NCBI RefSeq assembly: GCF_037126465.1
Contig: NC_088204.1
Span: forward strand, 73,655,807-73,719,806
Reading direction: 5' to 3'
Length of the DNA: 64,000 bases
Source of the DNA: Ornithodoros turicata
Lineage: Eukaryota > Arthropoda > Arachnida > Ixodida > Argasidae
The position numbers and the translations under genes are program-made. The notes beneath the pieces were generated by a model. It saw only the letters and a program-made list of their open reading frames with translations. It ran no database searches and was not told the origin of the DNA. Of the stretch, positions 18,771 through 31,455 are shown piece by piece; the first letter of the stretch is position 1; each line of letters opens with the position of its first letter.

Positions 18771-21040
18771 AATAGCCTCAGAATGGCATTAACCACGAAG
18801 GTCGTGCCATACGCCATTTTGTAACTAATGACATTAAGCGCCGTAATACCGATACCGCACCGCCGGCGTCGCCGTGCACCCTTTTGCGTTTGCCGGTGAA
18901 AATATCATACTCCTTCATATAAAATATCATACTTATCATATCATATTCACTCAAAATATCATACTTCCTCTTCAATGCGACGTTTGCTTCATCAAATAAT
19001 ACTCGTCTAACCTCAAACTATGGAATAATTATGTCTTGAAGGGTACACGGTGGTTTTATGCAACAATAAAATTGATACCCTGCACGGACAATGGGAGCGA
19101 AACTAAGGCATTTAATCAGATAATGCCTTTGTGGCGATCTTATTAAAGGGAGATCGACGTCGCAAGAATTCGAAAATAATTAGGTGAGCACGATCACAGC
19201 ATCATACCGAACACGAACCACCCCTTTGATACCGAATACAACACTCGCGTTCATTTTGCGCGAGTAAATAACAGCAAACGGAAATCGAAATGCGAAGAGC
19301 AGAAGGCAGAGTTCCATACTACGGCGGGTCGTCCGGAGGGGAATTCCGTGACGTCACCCAGCATTGTCGTCTGCTTCCAAGCCTGCATTCTTTCTCTCTT
19401 GCCGGACGCCGGGTGCCGTCAGCATTGTGCTGCTTTCAGCGCCCTCTGGCTTCACAGAGGAGAAGCGCTCGCTTCGTAATAATTCGTTTCAGTAAAATCT
19501 ACGCAGTTTTGGACCGAGATATTTCGTACACATGTTTCCGACACTCCAAAGACTACGAATATACCTCATTCTTTGTGATGATTTTGTTGCGGAGTCCCAC
19601 TTTAAGGTGAAACTGTCATTCTGACAAATGTCATTAGATATAGTATTCGTGTGGCACCGCACCTACGGCATTCCGAATTAAGGCATTGAGCTCTCAATGC
19701 CATTTTTCGTGCCCTTGCGACAGGGATATAAATTGGGGAAAGCAGCCATGCTGGGAAGCCAAGTTCATCACGGTTTCCTTTGCTATCACAATACATTGAT
19801 TGATTGAAAAAAAAAGGCTAAACTATAGAGAGTCACAAAACATTATTTCATCTAAGCAGATACATGGCATTACTGTACATTGCTGGATCTAGAGGTATGT
19901 GTTTATAGAGAAAATGTTCCATTGAGCCTCTTGGGTTACAACTCTTTATAACAGTTGGCACATCCTTCATAACGCATCAGACAATTTCACCGTCCGTCCT
20001 CCCGTATACTGCAATAACACATCCGGGTAAGTACAACAAGGTTAGATGTTACCGATAAAAATCGGGAAAACCATGGATAGCATTTATGGACAACCATGCG
20101 CAACGCGTGGACACCATTTATAAGTTGCAACACGGCAAAATTCATATTCGGAATTATAAAAGCGAAAGCTCTTTCGTGTCGTTTGCTAGAGGCCCTCTGT
20201 CCAGGATTTGTTGCCACCGAAATCGTTTTGCTAATCTCATGTCAGGGCAGTCTCCATGGGGTTCTGATCGTCGCTCTTGGAGGATCAGTGAATAAAAATA
20301 GCCTACTAATGGGTCCGCTTGCGTGGGTGCATCTGATATCACTGTTACATGAACGCTTTGACTAATGGACTGCGAAAACTAATGGGTGACGAGTCACATT
20401 TTGTATTTTGGTTTTGTGGGCAACACGGAAAGTCATTAGCTGCTAATTAACGTCGGGCCCTTTCAACAGGCTCGCGCGCATAGTAATTCTAAAATCAAAG
20501 CTGTTACGAGGCAAATAATCTGTACCGAAGCGATTATCGAGGGAATTGGCACATACCCCGTACATCAAATTCACGATACGTGCACGTGGTCGAGGTTGCG
20601 GAGGCTGCTGTGCGCCTATTGCTTTAACTTGGTCACGTACAAATTAAGGCCATTTATTTCTCCATAGGGGACGCAAAGAGGATGATACGTGAACTGAGAC
20701 AACAAATGTGCAGCTTTTCTACGCTTCCAGGTACCTCCGTCGTTTCCTCGACAACAACAGTGGGCCTCCTGCATAGGTTCCGGTCCAATGTCCCGTAGAG
20801 CGCTCGGTTGCTCTACAAACTGGCCAAGCCACCATCTCCAAACAGCAGTGGGTGCGATATTCTCGAGGACACAGAGCACACCCTCCTCTAGTGTAGAATG
20901 ATCTCACGAGAGAAAAATAACCCGAGATAGCGAAATAATCAAGACGAACGCAACACAATATGTAACAGAGCAATCCTTGTATCTGGAATAGTGTGGTGTT
21001 CCTCTTGCTTTTTCGCTGTCTCGGGGTACTTCTCTTTCAC
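18771..21040. other. Unannotated intergenic DNA
   Basis: No gene recognised on either strand. 19290-19610 has the feel of a decayed MITE or SINE-like dispersed repeat (it ends AGTCCCACTTTAAGG). Short TATCATA repeats lie at about 18901-18963. Confidence 0.4.
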
Positions 21041-21041
21041 A

Positions 21042-21075
21042 ATGTACGGTGCTGGACAAAAGTTTACGGAACGCG
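21042..21075 (+). mobile_element. Solo end resembling the 48-kb Tc1/mariner-type MITE
   Basis: TACGGTGCTGGACAAAAGTT, followed by TACGGAACGCG, closely matches the terminal repeat of the element at 48075-48290 (CAGCATGGGACGAAAGTTTA). I did not find its partner end. Confidence 0.45.
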
Positions 21076-22106
21076 CCAGCGGTGTATTTTCTCCTCCGTG
21101 CGACACCCTAGCGGCGAGCGGAAGCGGGCCAGTTCACTCGTCCAGAGGGATGGGCGAGTGCGCTGGTTGCGACACACTGCGGTAGTTTCGGAATCGCTTG
21201 AATGTGCCGGCGAAGTGTTTTGGATTGGTGTAACTACCGGCGCACTCCTTTCCCCCTCAAAATGCGAGCATAAAGGCCCGCCCCCGCTTGCGGGAGAACC
21301 ATGGAGGAAGGAAAGAGAGGAGGAGCCCTATTGCTCTGAGAAGTGAAGCCGATATTTGGGGCCACTCCAATGACGTCACCGCTCGCTTGCCGGTTTCGGT
21401 TACATACATCTCTATGGGAGCTCCCAACGCATAGTTTCGGAATACTTGGAGAGGTGTGGTGGTAGCGTGCCGGAGTGGCCCCCACAGTGGCGTGTGCGAA
21501 GCGTCCTCATTGGGCCATTCAGGTAACGTGACCCCCGCGCGGCTCGAAAGGAGCTACAGCTCATTTCCTATCCCCACGTCACTCTGCCCCACGCTTCTCT
21601 CTTCTGTCGAAGAGCCGTTGGGGCGCCTGCTTTTCTTCTTTCCTCCTTTCCTCCGCGGGGAGAGCTGACGGCTGACGCGCGGCGCCCAGCGGCGGCTTGA
21701 AGAACGTCCTTGAACTCTGCTCGTGGGTAGATTTCCCTCCCGCGGAGGCAGTCGTGCAATGAGCGACTGTTCGCGGTCGCGGCACCGCGGGTGGCCAATG
21801 AGAACAGGGACGGATGTGACGTCAGTTGTGTACTTCGGGCAGCAAAACAAGCACACTGGGAGCGTGGCAATAAAGCGGTAGTTTCCATCGTGGTGTCAAC
21901 ACGACGTGTGGCATCGGTAGTGGGGTCTTTATTGAGCGTGTTCGGGAGTATCCTTTTCCTTATAAGAGTCACCCCGAGTACAAGGATACTACCTTAAAAG
22001 GAAACAGATGTCTTGGTGACCATGATATACCGAAACCATGTTGCGAACGCAGCTTAAAAGACGACGCAGGACACAGGCGATAGCAACACACTTGATTCAC
22101 ACTCCT
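21076..22106. other. Unannotated GC-rich DNA
   Basis: Overlapping open frames exist on both strands because of the GC content (e.g. 21554-21972 minus), with no coherent domain. Nothing supported. Confidence 0.4.
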
Positions 22107-22401
22107 GCATCGTCTACGCCTGAATGTGCCCTATGGTCACCAGTTTCTGCATAAAGTGGGCATGGTGGACTCGCCCAACTGTCTATTGTGCGGGACAGTG
22201 GAAAACACTGAACACATCATCATGCATTGTCCAAAACATGCTGCACAAAGAGGCATCTTGAGGCAGACCCTTGGCCATCTCGACAGCAGGGACTTCAGCA
22301 TAGAGAAAGTCTTAGGCGTATGGGACGCTAACCACAGGGACGCGGCCTTCAATGCTCTTGTCAATTTCATTGTGAAATCTGGACTAGAAACCCTATACTA
22401 G
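22107..22401 (+). pseudogene. I-like LINE C-terminal fragment
   Basis: The frame starts LHRLRLNVPYGHQFLHKVG, then has CLLCGTVENTEHIIMHCPKH, a CxxC...H...C zinc-binding motif. It ends after a block with a VLGVWD segment. This is the region downstream of RNase H in I-clade-like LINEs and parallels the minus-strand element at 36839-37767 (LHRLRLNVARTP, then CPTCAVEADVPHLLLDC). The frame is intact to its natural stop, but RT and RNase H are missing upstream: a 5'-truncated insertion. Confidence 0.8.
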
Positions 22402-23754
22402 ACGGAGCGTGGACATTACTATGATCCTTGATGTGAACGGCGCGCTCGATCCTGCGTTGTCGCGGTCGAGACGCTCACCCCGGTGAACTTTTGCGGTGCG
22501 CTCGCACCTTCTGTGGTGCAATCCTACCGTTTCCTTTCTTTTTTCTTTTCTGCTTTGGGGTCTACCGTCTTTCTTTTTTTTGGGGGGGGGGGTTGCAGAA
22601 TTCGCTTGCGCGAATTCAACCTCCCCTTGTTATTTTACCACCAACCACCACTTGATTCACAAGATGATTCAAATTCCAACTACCCCATTTCCAGACGTTA
22701 ATACGATACCGAAACCGCAGCACCTATGGTTAGATAGGCGTGTGTGCTCCGTAGTCGAAGCAGAAGCAATGCAGCGTCCTGCGGATTCCCGTCTCCTGAC
22801 GAGAACGCGGGTAGGGGCGAGAGCCGCGCCATCTCGTGCCACCCGCGCGAGGTTAGCTGGCGGCGCGAGTACGCAGTCACTCTCCCGCAAGTGGGAACTA
22901 GGCATATTTGTATCACACGCCGCGGGTCGCGGTGGCGGGTGGCACATCTGCGTGTGCGAACTTACTTTATACCCGAGCTCACCTGTACCTATAACCCAAT
23001 TTACTATTTCTTGTCGAGCTTTGGAAAGCAAACGCTTCACAGAAATGTGAATGGGGTCGTGGTTGAACTACCTCAGTTCTTCTTTAAGTGCCACTTATTT
23101 CCATTTCAATATGAAAATTTTGATTTGCAGGAACGGAGGCCTCGCCCCTCTTAAATGTGCCAGGGTTCTCAAATTATAGAACCTACGACCGTTTTAAGAC
23201 CTATAATCGCAATATTATCAAGCTATTCATTAACACAACACCGTAAGGGGGCAGTGAGTATGATGTGGAACAGAGGCGTCTATGGAATTGGATAACATAA
23301 TCGCATTAACAGAGGCGTTGGGAATAATGGCCTCCCGAGAAAGCACTCTACTCTCCAATGTTGAGCTCGTTCCTAACGCCAGCATCTTGAGTCCAGACAG
23401 AATTCAGTTATTTCTTTTTTTGAAAAAAAAATAAGGAAATAAAAACGAAGAAAGAGAAAACGACGTTACCCAGTCTCTAGAAGCTTCTTCAACGAAACGA
23501 AGAAATTCCCATCAGAGTCACCGCAAGCATGAAATAGCATCGGCTTCAAAAAAGAACGTGCCGACACAAAAGAAACGGAAATAGACGAGTTCAGAAAATC
23601 CCAGTGCTCTTTGCGCACGCATTGCATACTGGGCGCTTGCTGAGCGGAGGAACGAAGAATAATCATTCACGTTTCGCTTTGCGCTGACCTTGACACGTCG
23701 TGGACAATGGACCGGTAGGGAAGAAATCGGAACAGTTTGGAGGCCATCCGTTTC
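22402..23754. other. Unannotated DNA with a homopolymer patch
   Basis: It holds poly-T and poly-G tracts (about 22536-22593), and GC-rich sequence open in several frames without a recognisable family. Confidence 0.4.
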
Positions 23755-23850
23755 TTTCGTATTAGTAAACTCCCACAGATCATAGCGACGCTAAGCACTC
23801 TGGGATTTTATGAACTAGTCTATTCCTTGGGCACTGTGCGAAACATCATG
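23755..23850. repeat. Dispersed repeat, copy 2 (CTTTCGTATTAGTAAACTCC family)
   Basis: This is the same-strand partner of 11947-12045. Shared blocks include ACGCTAAGCA(T/C)TCTGGGAT and ACT(C/A)GTCTATT. Confidence 0.65.
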
Positions 23851-25291
23851 AACTGTGTAAATCGCTTAGGCCCTGATTTCGGCGCGCGCGACAGTATATT
23901 ATGTGCCATGGCAGCGCCACAGAGACATCGAATGCAGGCTGAATGCCTCCCTTAATACCTCCCATCACTCATCCCTCCCGTGGACACAATACAATTGCGA
24001 TGCCGCCTGCTTCAGCCAATCGCCGAAGGCGGTTTCTACTACGGGCGTTCTGATTGGCTGACGCTTAATTACACGGTCACAACATATAAGTGATCTTTGT
24101 GTGCACCAGGTAGCGCTAGCAGTTAGTTAGGCGTTGGTAGTTATGTTCCATAAGCGAAATTAAGTCGATGGCTGTTTGGGACACAGCAGCTAACAACCCT
24201 CAGTGTCTCTAACAGTAAACTCTAAAACCAGAACATCGCCACAGAGCACGGTGTCGATGGTTGACTATAGGACCGTACTATGTGGTGAAGTTCATTTTTA
24301 AGACTGTAGGACGACGACTACAACAGCTACATGCATGACGATAGGATTAGGTATTTCGCCGTAGGAGTTACTCTGGAACAAACTAGATACCTTAATACCA
24401 CTCTCACCTATTACCTGGAACATAACCAATATGGCAGCAGCTTTCACAGTGTACCCGGTTTATCTATAACTGGGCTCTGCCAATAAGTCATAGGGATAAC
24501 GGTAAAAGAAATTTCCGCAAGTATGTTCTTAAGGGCGAATTGCTTCGATTTATTATTTACCCGACCTCGTTGCCAAGCAAAACGTAACGGACTCCATTCT
24601 TATGACCGAATTAATTATTTCCAGTAACCGTTGTGCTATGGTTGGTCGCTACCCATAACCCCCATGCCATGCCTTGTGGCGTGATACTGCAAGTAATATT
24701 CGCTTGCGGGTTCAGAAAAAAATGTACCTGGACGCCACAACGCATCTGTAACACACCAAAAAGGTAGCTCACCCTGCGTTTCAGTTCGTCACAATTACAC
24801 AGCATTCTGTTTTATGTAAGGTACATCTTCCACACTCCACTTCGTCGTACACTTCCCGTGTTCCAAAACCGGCAGTGTTACTCAGTAACGGGTGCGATTT
24901 TTATTGTGGAGCGCTCTGCCACAGTGTACCACAGTGCTTCATCTGAACTGTGGCGTGATTTGCCTTACAGCGTCCCTAAGGTCACAGTTGAAAAAAAAAA
25001 AAAAACCCGGACAGGACAACCGGTCCTGCGATTCAAACCCGGGTCATCTCAAAGTCTCGCCCTGGAAGGTTATCTTAGCACGGGAACGGGGACATTCGGG
25101 GGACATTCAACACGTGGCACTCGGGGTGATGTCTTACGCCACCCCAGCTTAATGCCACACGGTTGCCTCGTTGTCCGTGAGCGAAATATGAGTCCCCTGC
25201 ATACTGTGACGCTATGTGCCACTAGAGGAACGCAGGTTGTACTTCCCAGGTTGCCCACGTGGTTGCGCCATAGTTTAAGTAATTCAGCGTA
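23851..25291. other. Unannotated intergenic DNA
   Basis: No gene recognised. A 14-base A run is at 24990-25004, just before GCGATTCAAACCC, which is loosely B-box-like but lacks a matching A box. The 220-codon frame at 24858-25520 crosses this run and a MITE end and is a chance frame. Confidence 0.4.
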
Positions 25292-25846
25292 TAGCGGTAA
25301 CCGCATACGACGAATTCTCGACGGAAAACCGGCCACCGTCACCGTTTTTCCGGTGAGCCGACGCGAGCAATGGAGCAACTTCACCGATTTCTCGACGACA
25401 GCGGTGGACAGAAAAATCCGGCGAAGAGCGGAAGCGGCCGCTCGACGAAAGCCAATACTACCGCTCCACGCGCTATCGTTTCATGAGCGGCCGTGGCGGG
25501 CATTTCGGATGCCCGTATGACCAACCTGGGAACTGGCAGGCATGCTGTCGCCCGCTCGTTGCTGTCCGAGGGCGCCTTTGTAGCGGTTGCTTCGCGAATG
25601 TGCTTTGACCGCAAGAGTTTATTCTGTGTGCCACTATAACTTTGCTATGTGTAGCAAAATATCTATCAGTTAATTTGAAGTCAGAATTTGACACGGACTA
25701 ACGAAACGCCCGCTAGGGCGCCACCGTTCGCCGCAGTGGAAATCTGTGCATGCGGTTCATCCCGCCGTTTTTCCGTCGAGTTGTCGTGCCGGTGGGAAAG
25801 TTGGCAGTTTTTCCGTAGAGAAATCGTCGTATGCGGTTACCGCTTA
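25292..25846. mobile_element. 555-bp foldback/MITE-like element
   Basis: AGCGGTAACCGCATACGACG at the left end is mirrored by CGTCGTATGCGGTTACCGCT at the right. The match extends inward (A/T)TTCTC(G/T)ACGGAAAA, giving ~38-bp arms. GC-rich secondary inverted blocks (CCGTTTTTCC, GTGCCGGT) lie further in. The first 12 bases, GCGGTAACCGC with flank, are themselves palindromic. No transposase frame. Confidence 0.75.
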
Positions 25847-27414
25847 TGTGTCCCATCCTGTCTCCTTCAGATACCATTCGCCTAATCCCTTAACTGCAAT
25901 ACATATTTTTATGAAGGAGACCGCTTTAGAATTATTCCCCGGACGGTGCGCAACAGGAGGACATTTTTATCATTTCTCAGAAGCTGACCTCCTCCGCAGA
26001 AGACGTTTGATTTTGTGGAGTCCTTCGTTTTCTTGCTTACGCGTGCGCGCCATCATATTTCTTCCTTCCCTAATATGGTTGGTTGGTTATATCGTTTGTG
26101 ATTGCCCCTATTGTTTCTGTGGGAGTGGACAGAAACGACAATCCATCTCGAGTACATGGTCACCCCATCCATATGTTAACTTGGGAAATGAAAACCGGCG
26201 GCCTTTTTGCTGGATTGGTTGCAGAGTACACACAAAGAAAGTAAACAGAACGTGTATGAATACAGTTATAGTGTAGACCTGTATAGATGTTGGCTTCGAC
26301 ATTGTTGACGTGTAAGAGATTTGTTTAACTTTACTTCGTCCGCAGTGCTGCCGGACTGTTCGATATAGCGTTGCTGCTTTCTTTCATCAGCGTTTGCATC
26401 GTATTGTGTATTTTCTTTTCTGTGAACCGCATCTCGCATTCAACATTTCAAAGCAGTCTGATCAATCTGCAGGCGGTTGCAGAAACGGTTCCACTTACCA
26501 AACAGTGCAATCACATGGGTTATACAAGAAGCATAGCTACAAGGCAGAAAGCGTACGTACTGCTGCAGGCTTAGAGGAACCGTGAAGAATGATTTGGCTT
26601 CACGAAGTCACGCGAACTATTTGGCACCTCGGCCGAGATGTGTTCTGCTGCAGCTACAGACTTCTTTATTTTTTGTTAATTTTGAGCGCAGTCAGTGCGG
26701 GTACCCAGTACCACGTGACAACCCCTGCTGGAATCACAGCGGACGTGCTCATAGTCACGTGGTATTTTGTGCATTTTTCGAGGGCTTTTCTTTTATGCCG
26801 AAAAGGAGAAGAAGAAAAAAAAACACAAGGCGGACCATGCAGAAAAGACCTCCGTCTCGGTTCTTTCTCAAGTCACCCTGCACCTGTCCAAGGTCCTTAG
26901 TCTTGCCTAATTACTAAATGAGTCAGAATGAAAAATAAAATAAAAATACTGGCGAATACATTACGCGCGTGCGGACAATATTCCGATGGTTTCATTCGTT
27001 TCAAGTACATTCGAAAATACGCCAGAAAACGCATCGTACAAAACTGAACGACACATAACGAGTGCTGAGCATAGATGCATTGTGCTGGTGTAAGCTGCGG
27101 GGCAGCTCACCCCTGAGTTTGGAGGGAAGACGAAGTGCTCAACGTATAACAACGTATAACGGACGTATAACACAGGACAAGACTCAAACAAGCAATGAAG
27201 TTTTCTTGCAATATATATGTAGGTCGGACAAAGGGGTCAGCTAGAAACTACACCCGTAACACAGCCGTCTCGGCAATCGCGTAAATTTGAGGCACATATG
27301 TATGTATGAGAGCCATAATTATGTTTCCGATTTCCAAATGGCCTAGACAACCCTATTTAGGCGGGTGCATTAATTCATCGCATGCGACTCGATGTGGCTT
27401 TTACAGTTCAGCGA
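25847..27414. other. Unannotated intergenic DNA
   Basis: Short open frames only. No conserved domain. A direct duplication AACGTATAACGGACGTATAACA lies at about 27146-27172. Confidence 0.4.
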
Positions 27415-27477
27415 CGTCATCGCTTGAGACAAGTTGACTCTCCCAGATGATGCTGTCACTGCGGTGCTCTCGAAGAT
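27415..27477 (+). pseudogene. I-like LINE fragment, part left of the nested MITE
   Basis: The frame reads RLRQVDSPR(stop)CCHCGALED, matching VDSPNCLLCGTVEN of the 22.1-kb fragment. The reading resumes after the MITE at 28001 with EHIFRPCPHY, so the two pieces are one LINE interrupted by the MITE. One in-frame stop shows decay. Confidence 0.7.
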
Positions 27478-28000
27478 CTACACTCTAGGAAAAAAGGAGT
27501 ACTTTTACTCCTTTTGGGGAGTAATTGCATTGCCACAAAAAATAGTCCCTTTCGGGAGTAAATGCACGGGAGTAAATGAATGTCAGAGTGAAGACCGCAT
27601 TTCACGCGCTGTCGTAAGAGTCCCAGGTATATAATTGGTGCGCATGCATGAAAATACTTTGAAGCAAACCGTCGACCGTGATATATCGAGTGATATAAAA
27701 ACTTGCGCCATACTAGGGCACAATTTGCGCTAACTGTTTCTTACTCTGTGTGGCTGCAAAATTGCTACGGTGTCTGAGTTATACAGCCTTATGCTCTTCA
27801 AATTGACCAAGGGCACATATTTACGGTGACTGTTGCATTCAGGAGACCATTCGCGAAGTTTAGTGACAATTTGCAGTCCTGGGGAGTAAATGTCGGGACT
27901 AAATGTTGGATTAGGGGACTAAAATGGGGAGTAATTGCACACTAGGGGAGTAGAAGCTGCAATTACTCCCCGTTTTACTCCTTTTTTTCTTAGAGTGTAG
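27478..28000. mobile_element. 523-bp MITE nested in an I-like LINE
   Basis: CTACACTCTAGGAAAAAAGG at the left matches, inverted, CCTTTTTTTCTTAGAGTGTAG at the right. Similarity continues through GGGGAGTAATTGCA, for ~45-bp arms. Inside, the motif GGAGTAA(A/T)TG is repeated at least six times at both sides. No ORF. The host LINE reads on either side (27415-27477 and 28001-28190), which defines the insertion. Confidence 0.85.
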
Positions 28001-28325
28001 AGCACATCTTTCGTCCTTGCCCACACTACCAACCTTCCCGAACCGCACTCTCCGGGTCTCTTAGTCAGCTGGACTCTCCCCCCCCCCCTCCCCCGCTCCT
28101 CAAAATTGTTGGTCCATGGCGAAATCCAGCCTACCAACGCTCTGCCTTCAAAGCTCTTTTAATCTTTTCGGGACACCACAGGACTTCGATCCTTATTGTG
28201 AAGGGGTTCATTATTTCATTCCCCACATCTCTGCCAGCAATGGGAGTAGAGTGGAGTAGAGTAGAGCATCGCCCCTGGCGATGAACCACCTCATTCATCG
28301 TCTCAGAATAAATTGTTGGTTGTTT
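28001..28325 (+). pseudogene. I-like LINE C-terminus and 3' tail, right of the MITE
   Basis: It encodes EHIFRPCPHYQPSRTALSG, then a SQLDS block, parallel to EHIIMHCPKHAAQRGILRQ of the 22.1-kb copy. It is followed by the tail with TTATTGTGAAGGGGTTCATT and CGCCCCTGGCGATGAACC. This copy links tail family A to the I-like LINE coding region. A poly-C run near 28079 disrupts the frame. Confidence 0.75.
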
Positions 28326-31004
28326 GTTTAGGCTGGTTCACACGGCTGTGTTTACGATTGTGCTTAAAAGGTTGCGTCATGTCATGTAGTGCTCGCGTTG
28401 AGAAGGGGTGTACTAGACTATTTAATTTGATTTAATTGACGTCCATCATAATTCATGGGTCAAGTCGAGGCCAAAAGCAGAAACTGCTTGAGACGGCGTG
28501 TGCAAGGCAGACGGTGATGCCGATTGACACGTTTTGCTAACGCGAATATTTTAGGTGTTCGCTTTAAAAGCATGCACACTAAGTACAAAGTGTCCGACAA
28601 GTGCTTATCCGCAACGTGGTCAGTGCGCCACAAACAACAGGGTGAAGGGTCCAGGCGCATTACGTCGCGACTCGGAGCCGTCCTGCGCACGCCTAAGCCA
28701 GTCACGGACGTCTTTAGAGCTGCGTGATGAGTTGACGTGTACGGATTGGCTTGTCCCAGAGTATAGTTTCCTTTGCGACAGCCTTTTCTGGACCTGGCAC
28801 CACGTCCACTGACGTCCTGGCAGACGATTTGTCTCCACTGAATGCGCGACAGACGTGTGGAGTTATGTTTAGAGCGTCGCCGGGAGCAGTTACCAGGGAC
28901 ATTAAAATTCAGCGCCAGGGCGCGCCGTGCACAGTGTAACCAGGGAATGAAACCGAAAGGTTGAAAGGAAGAATGTCTGGCGGGACGGGGGAGAGGGGTG
29001 AGAAAGCTGGAGCACAGCGGTCGATGGCAAAGGAATTATGTGAGCGAATGAACAAGTATGATTGAACTGCCGCGTTTCTGCTCGATGGGCTCCGGCTGGG
29101 GCATATGACAGATTGGGCGGTGAATCCTCGTGGAAGTAAATCTCTTGGCAGCAAATCCCCATGGAAGTGAACTCCTTGGCGGTGAGTCCCCTTTCGATTA
29201 GGAACGAAACGTTACAGCCTTGAGGAAGTGCACGGTAAGAGGAGGAAGCTTCGTATTCTCTTTATCTTTGTATTTCTTTGCTGTGTAACGCTCGCATCAC
29301 GTGACAGCTGTGGCTATGAGCGATGCACGCACATGGGCAGATGAAAGAGGACAACAGGAAGAAGAGAGAGAGGGAAGAATCAGTATGCAGTGCGCCCTGG
29401 TGTAACTTCTTCTTGTAAGGGAACTGCGCCGGATCTCGCCTCTTCCTCTTCATTTCCACAGTTGTTTAAGATCACTTTGCGTTTTAACCATACTGGTGTT
29501 GTCAGTAGAAGCATGGGAAAGTTTTTTTCTCCATGCTTCTACTGACAAAGAAAAAAAGGGAACATCTTTTTTCTTTTCTTTTTTTTTGTTTTTCAGCTAT
29601 TACCATGCAGTTGGGAACGTATTTTGCAATGAAACATGGGGAATCCGACGTGGGCGTTCTATTTCTTGCAAAAAAAAAAAAAGAAAACACACGTGAAAAT
29701 GACTTTCCAAAATTTAATTTCTCGGGAGTTAAAATTGATTGAAGTGCTCGCAATTCATGACAAATGCTCTGCCGAGAAATAAAGTGCTGACCCCATGATT
29801 TTCAGTTTGATTAATTCAAAGAGAGAAAAAAAAAAGGAAATATAAGTCTACCCCAGCACACGTGAATAGCAAAGAAAGTAGGATGATGTTGGAAAAAAAA
29901 AAGAAAGGGAAAATTTAATTCATCACAGGACGGATTTATCTATTCCCATACAAACGCCCCCCCTTCCTCCCCCCCCAAAAAATATAAATAGATAAATAGA
30001 ACACCACCACTTGCGTCTGCCAGACAAGGCAAGTATACAAAGCAATAAAACAAGAAGGTAGAAAAGCTGAATAAATACAACCGCAATGAAACAACACATC
30101 AATGGACAATCAGGGTTCAACCATGAGAGAGTAGTTCAAATGACCGTATGTCGAATACACTAATGGCTCTCAACGCACTGCACAATGCACCCTGTCGTTA
30201 GGACAGTAGCCGAAAAAACACTTAGACTTCATAGGATGACGAGAAGATCACATGATTTCAAAAATTGCATGTTTGCGCATGTGGCCGGCACTTGGTGACC
30301 CACAGTCCTGCACCCAATAACTTTTTCGCTGCTGAAAAGGCAATTACCCGGATGACGTGTGCAGCGTCCTGTACCACGTCGCGTTCGCTGCAATCCGGCA
30401 AGGGAACCTTTCCAAGTCTAAACAGGAGATGGCCGCTGTGGGGAACACTGAGGTAGATGAGGGGTGCAAGTGGCCCAGGCAGACCCGGTGAGATTCGAAA
30501 CTTGAGCTCAGGGTCAACTCTGTGCAAGAGTTAGGCATGTAGAATGCTGCTTCGCCAATAGTCATCCCATACGGCTTTCACAAGCGCACCGCGTCACCTT
30601 TATCAAAGCACGCGTAGCATGTCCGGACCCCGATCTTCCTTGTGAGCTCATCTTGCGACTGCGTCTGCTCTTACGTTGTCGGGTACACTGCAGTGTTGAG
30701 GGACCCACTCTAGCTGGATGTCATGTCCCAGTGCGACTGATGAAGTGTACACACGTAAGAGGTCACGCATCACTGGTGCGAGGGAGCCTATTCCTGTAAG
30801 CTTATCCAGTGCTTACTGTAACGCACTTTTGGAATCGAAAGGGAATTTTTTCGAACTGATATGGTGTCTTCTGTCTCTGCAAAAGGTAGGTCGGCACAAA
30901 CACATTCCGAGGTCTCAGATGGCAGAGTCACTGGACTGGGGAACGGATCGCCATCCTCTGATCTTTGACGCGGCGACCTTGGAACATTAATGGCGTCGCA
31001 GCAT
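28326..31004. other. Unannotated intergenic DNA with A/T tracts
   Basis: No gene recognised. It contains several A or T homopolymers (29570-29590, 29671-29682, 29827-29836) and a perfect small hairpin (separate entry). Confidence 0.4.
29499..29548. repeat. Perfect 18-bp inverted repeat with 14-nt loop
   Basis: TTGTCAGTAGAAGCATGG (29499-29516) is exactly complementary to 29531-29548, with a T-rich loop between. It has no context suggesting a microRNA. Confidence 0.8.
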
Positions 31005-31455
31005 GCCAACCACAGGGGTGACAAAAACCCGCCATTGTTGCAACTACCCTCAAGCGTGTGCTTTTCGCAAAACTGCCACCTTGTCCTGGTCACACGTCAT
31101 AGAAAACGTCATTTTGAGGTCATGTGACTTTTTACATATCGTTTTAGCGCTTGCCGACATATTCCGATCAGTATAACGCCAAGAGATAGACGTATTTTGA
31201 GAACGCAAACAAATGCGGTGCTTCTTCGGCGATATGGTAGCCCGTTTCTCCTCAGTTACAGTAAATCGCATCTTTCGAAGTGGTCAACAAGGTCGAAAAG
31301 ACACTCGAAACGGTGCACGAAACAGTAAACGGCTTGTTTACAAACGATTTTGCAGACGATCACGGGCGCAGCCATCTTTAGGGTCATGTTTGCGTTTGCT
31401 GTGACGTGCCACCAGGACCTATCGCCCAGCACGCTTTCGTCCATAGAGCAATACA
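31005..31455 (+). repeat. Dispersed repeat, copy 1
   Basis: It aligns on the same strand with 35800-36350. Shared blocks in order: CAAAAC(T/C)GCCACCT, TTTTGAGGTCATGTGACT, GCCGACATATT, AAACAATGCGGTG-like, GTTTACAAACG, CGATCACGGGCGC(A/G)GCCATC, TGTGACGTGC and GAGCAATAC. The copies are diverged and copy 2 has extra sequence in the middle. Class unknown. Confidence 0.75.

Noticed and set aside
21554..21972. Coding gene in overlapping 100-134-codon minus-strand frames
   Set aside because: Three overlapping frames are equally open in GC-rich DNA and none shows a domain or conserved pattern.
24990..25060. Second tRNA-derived SINE
   Set aside because: Only a loose B-box-like GATTCAAACCC next to a poly-A run. 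No A box at the right distance.
24858..25520. 220-codon open frame on the plus strand
   Set aside because: It crosses a 14-base A run and enters the left end of an inverted-repeat element. No domain, and the composition follows the local GC-rich repeats.
29499..29548. microRNA precursor
   Set aside because: Stem is only 18 bp with a T-rich loop and lacks the flanking stem length of a pri-miRNA.
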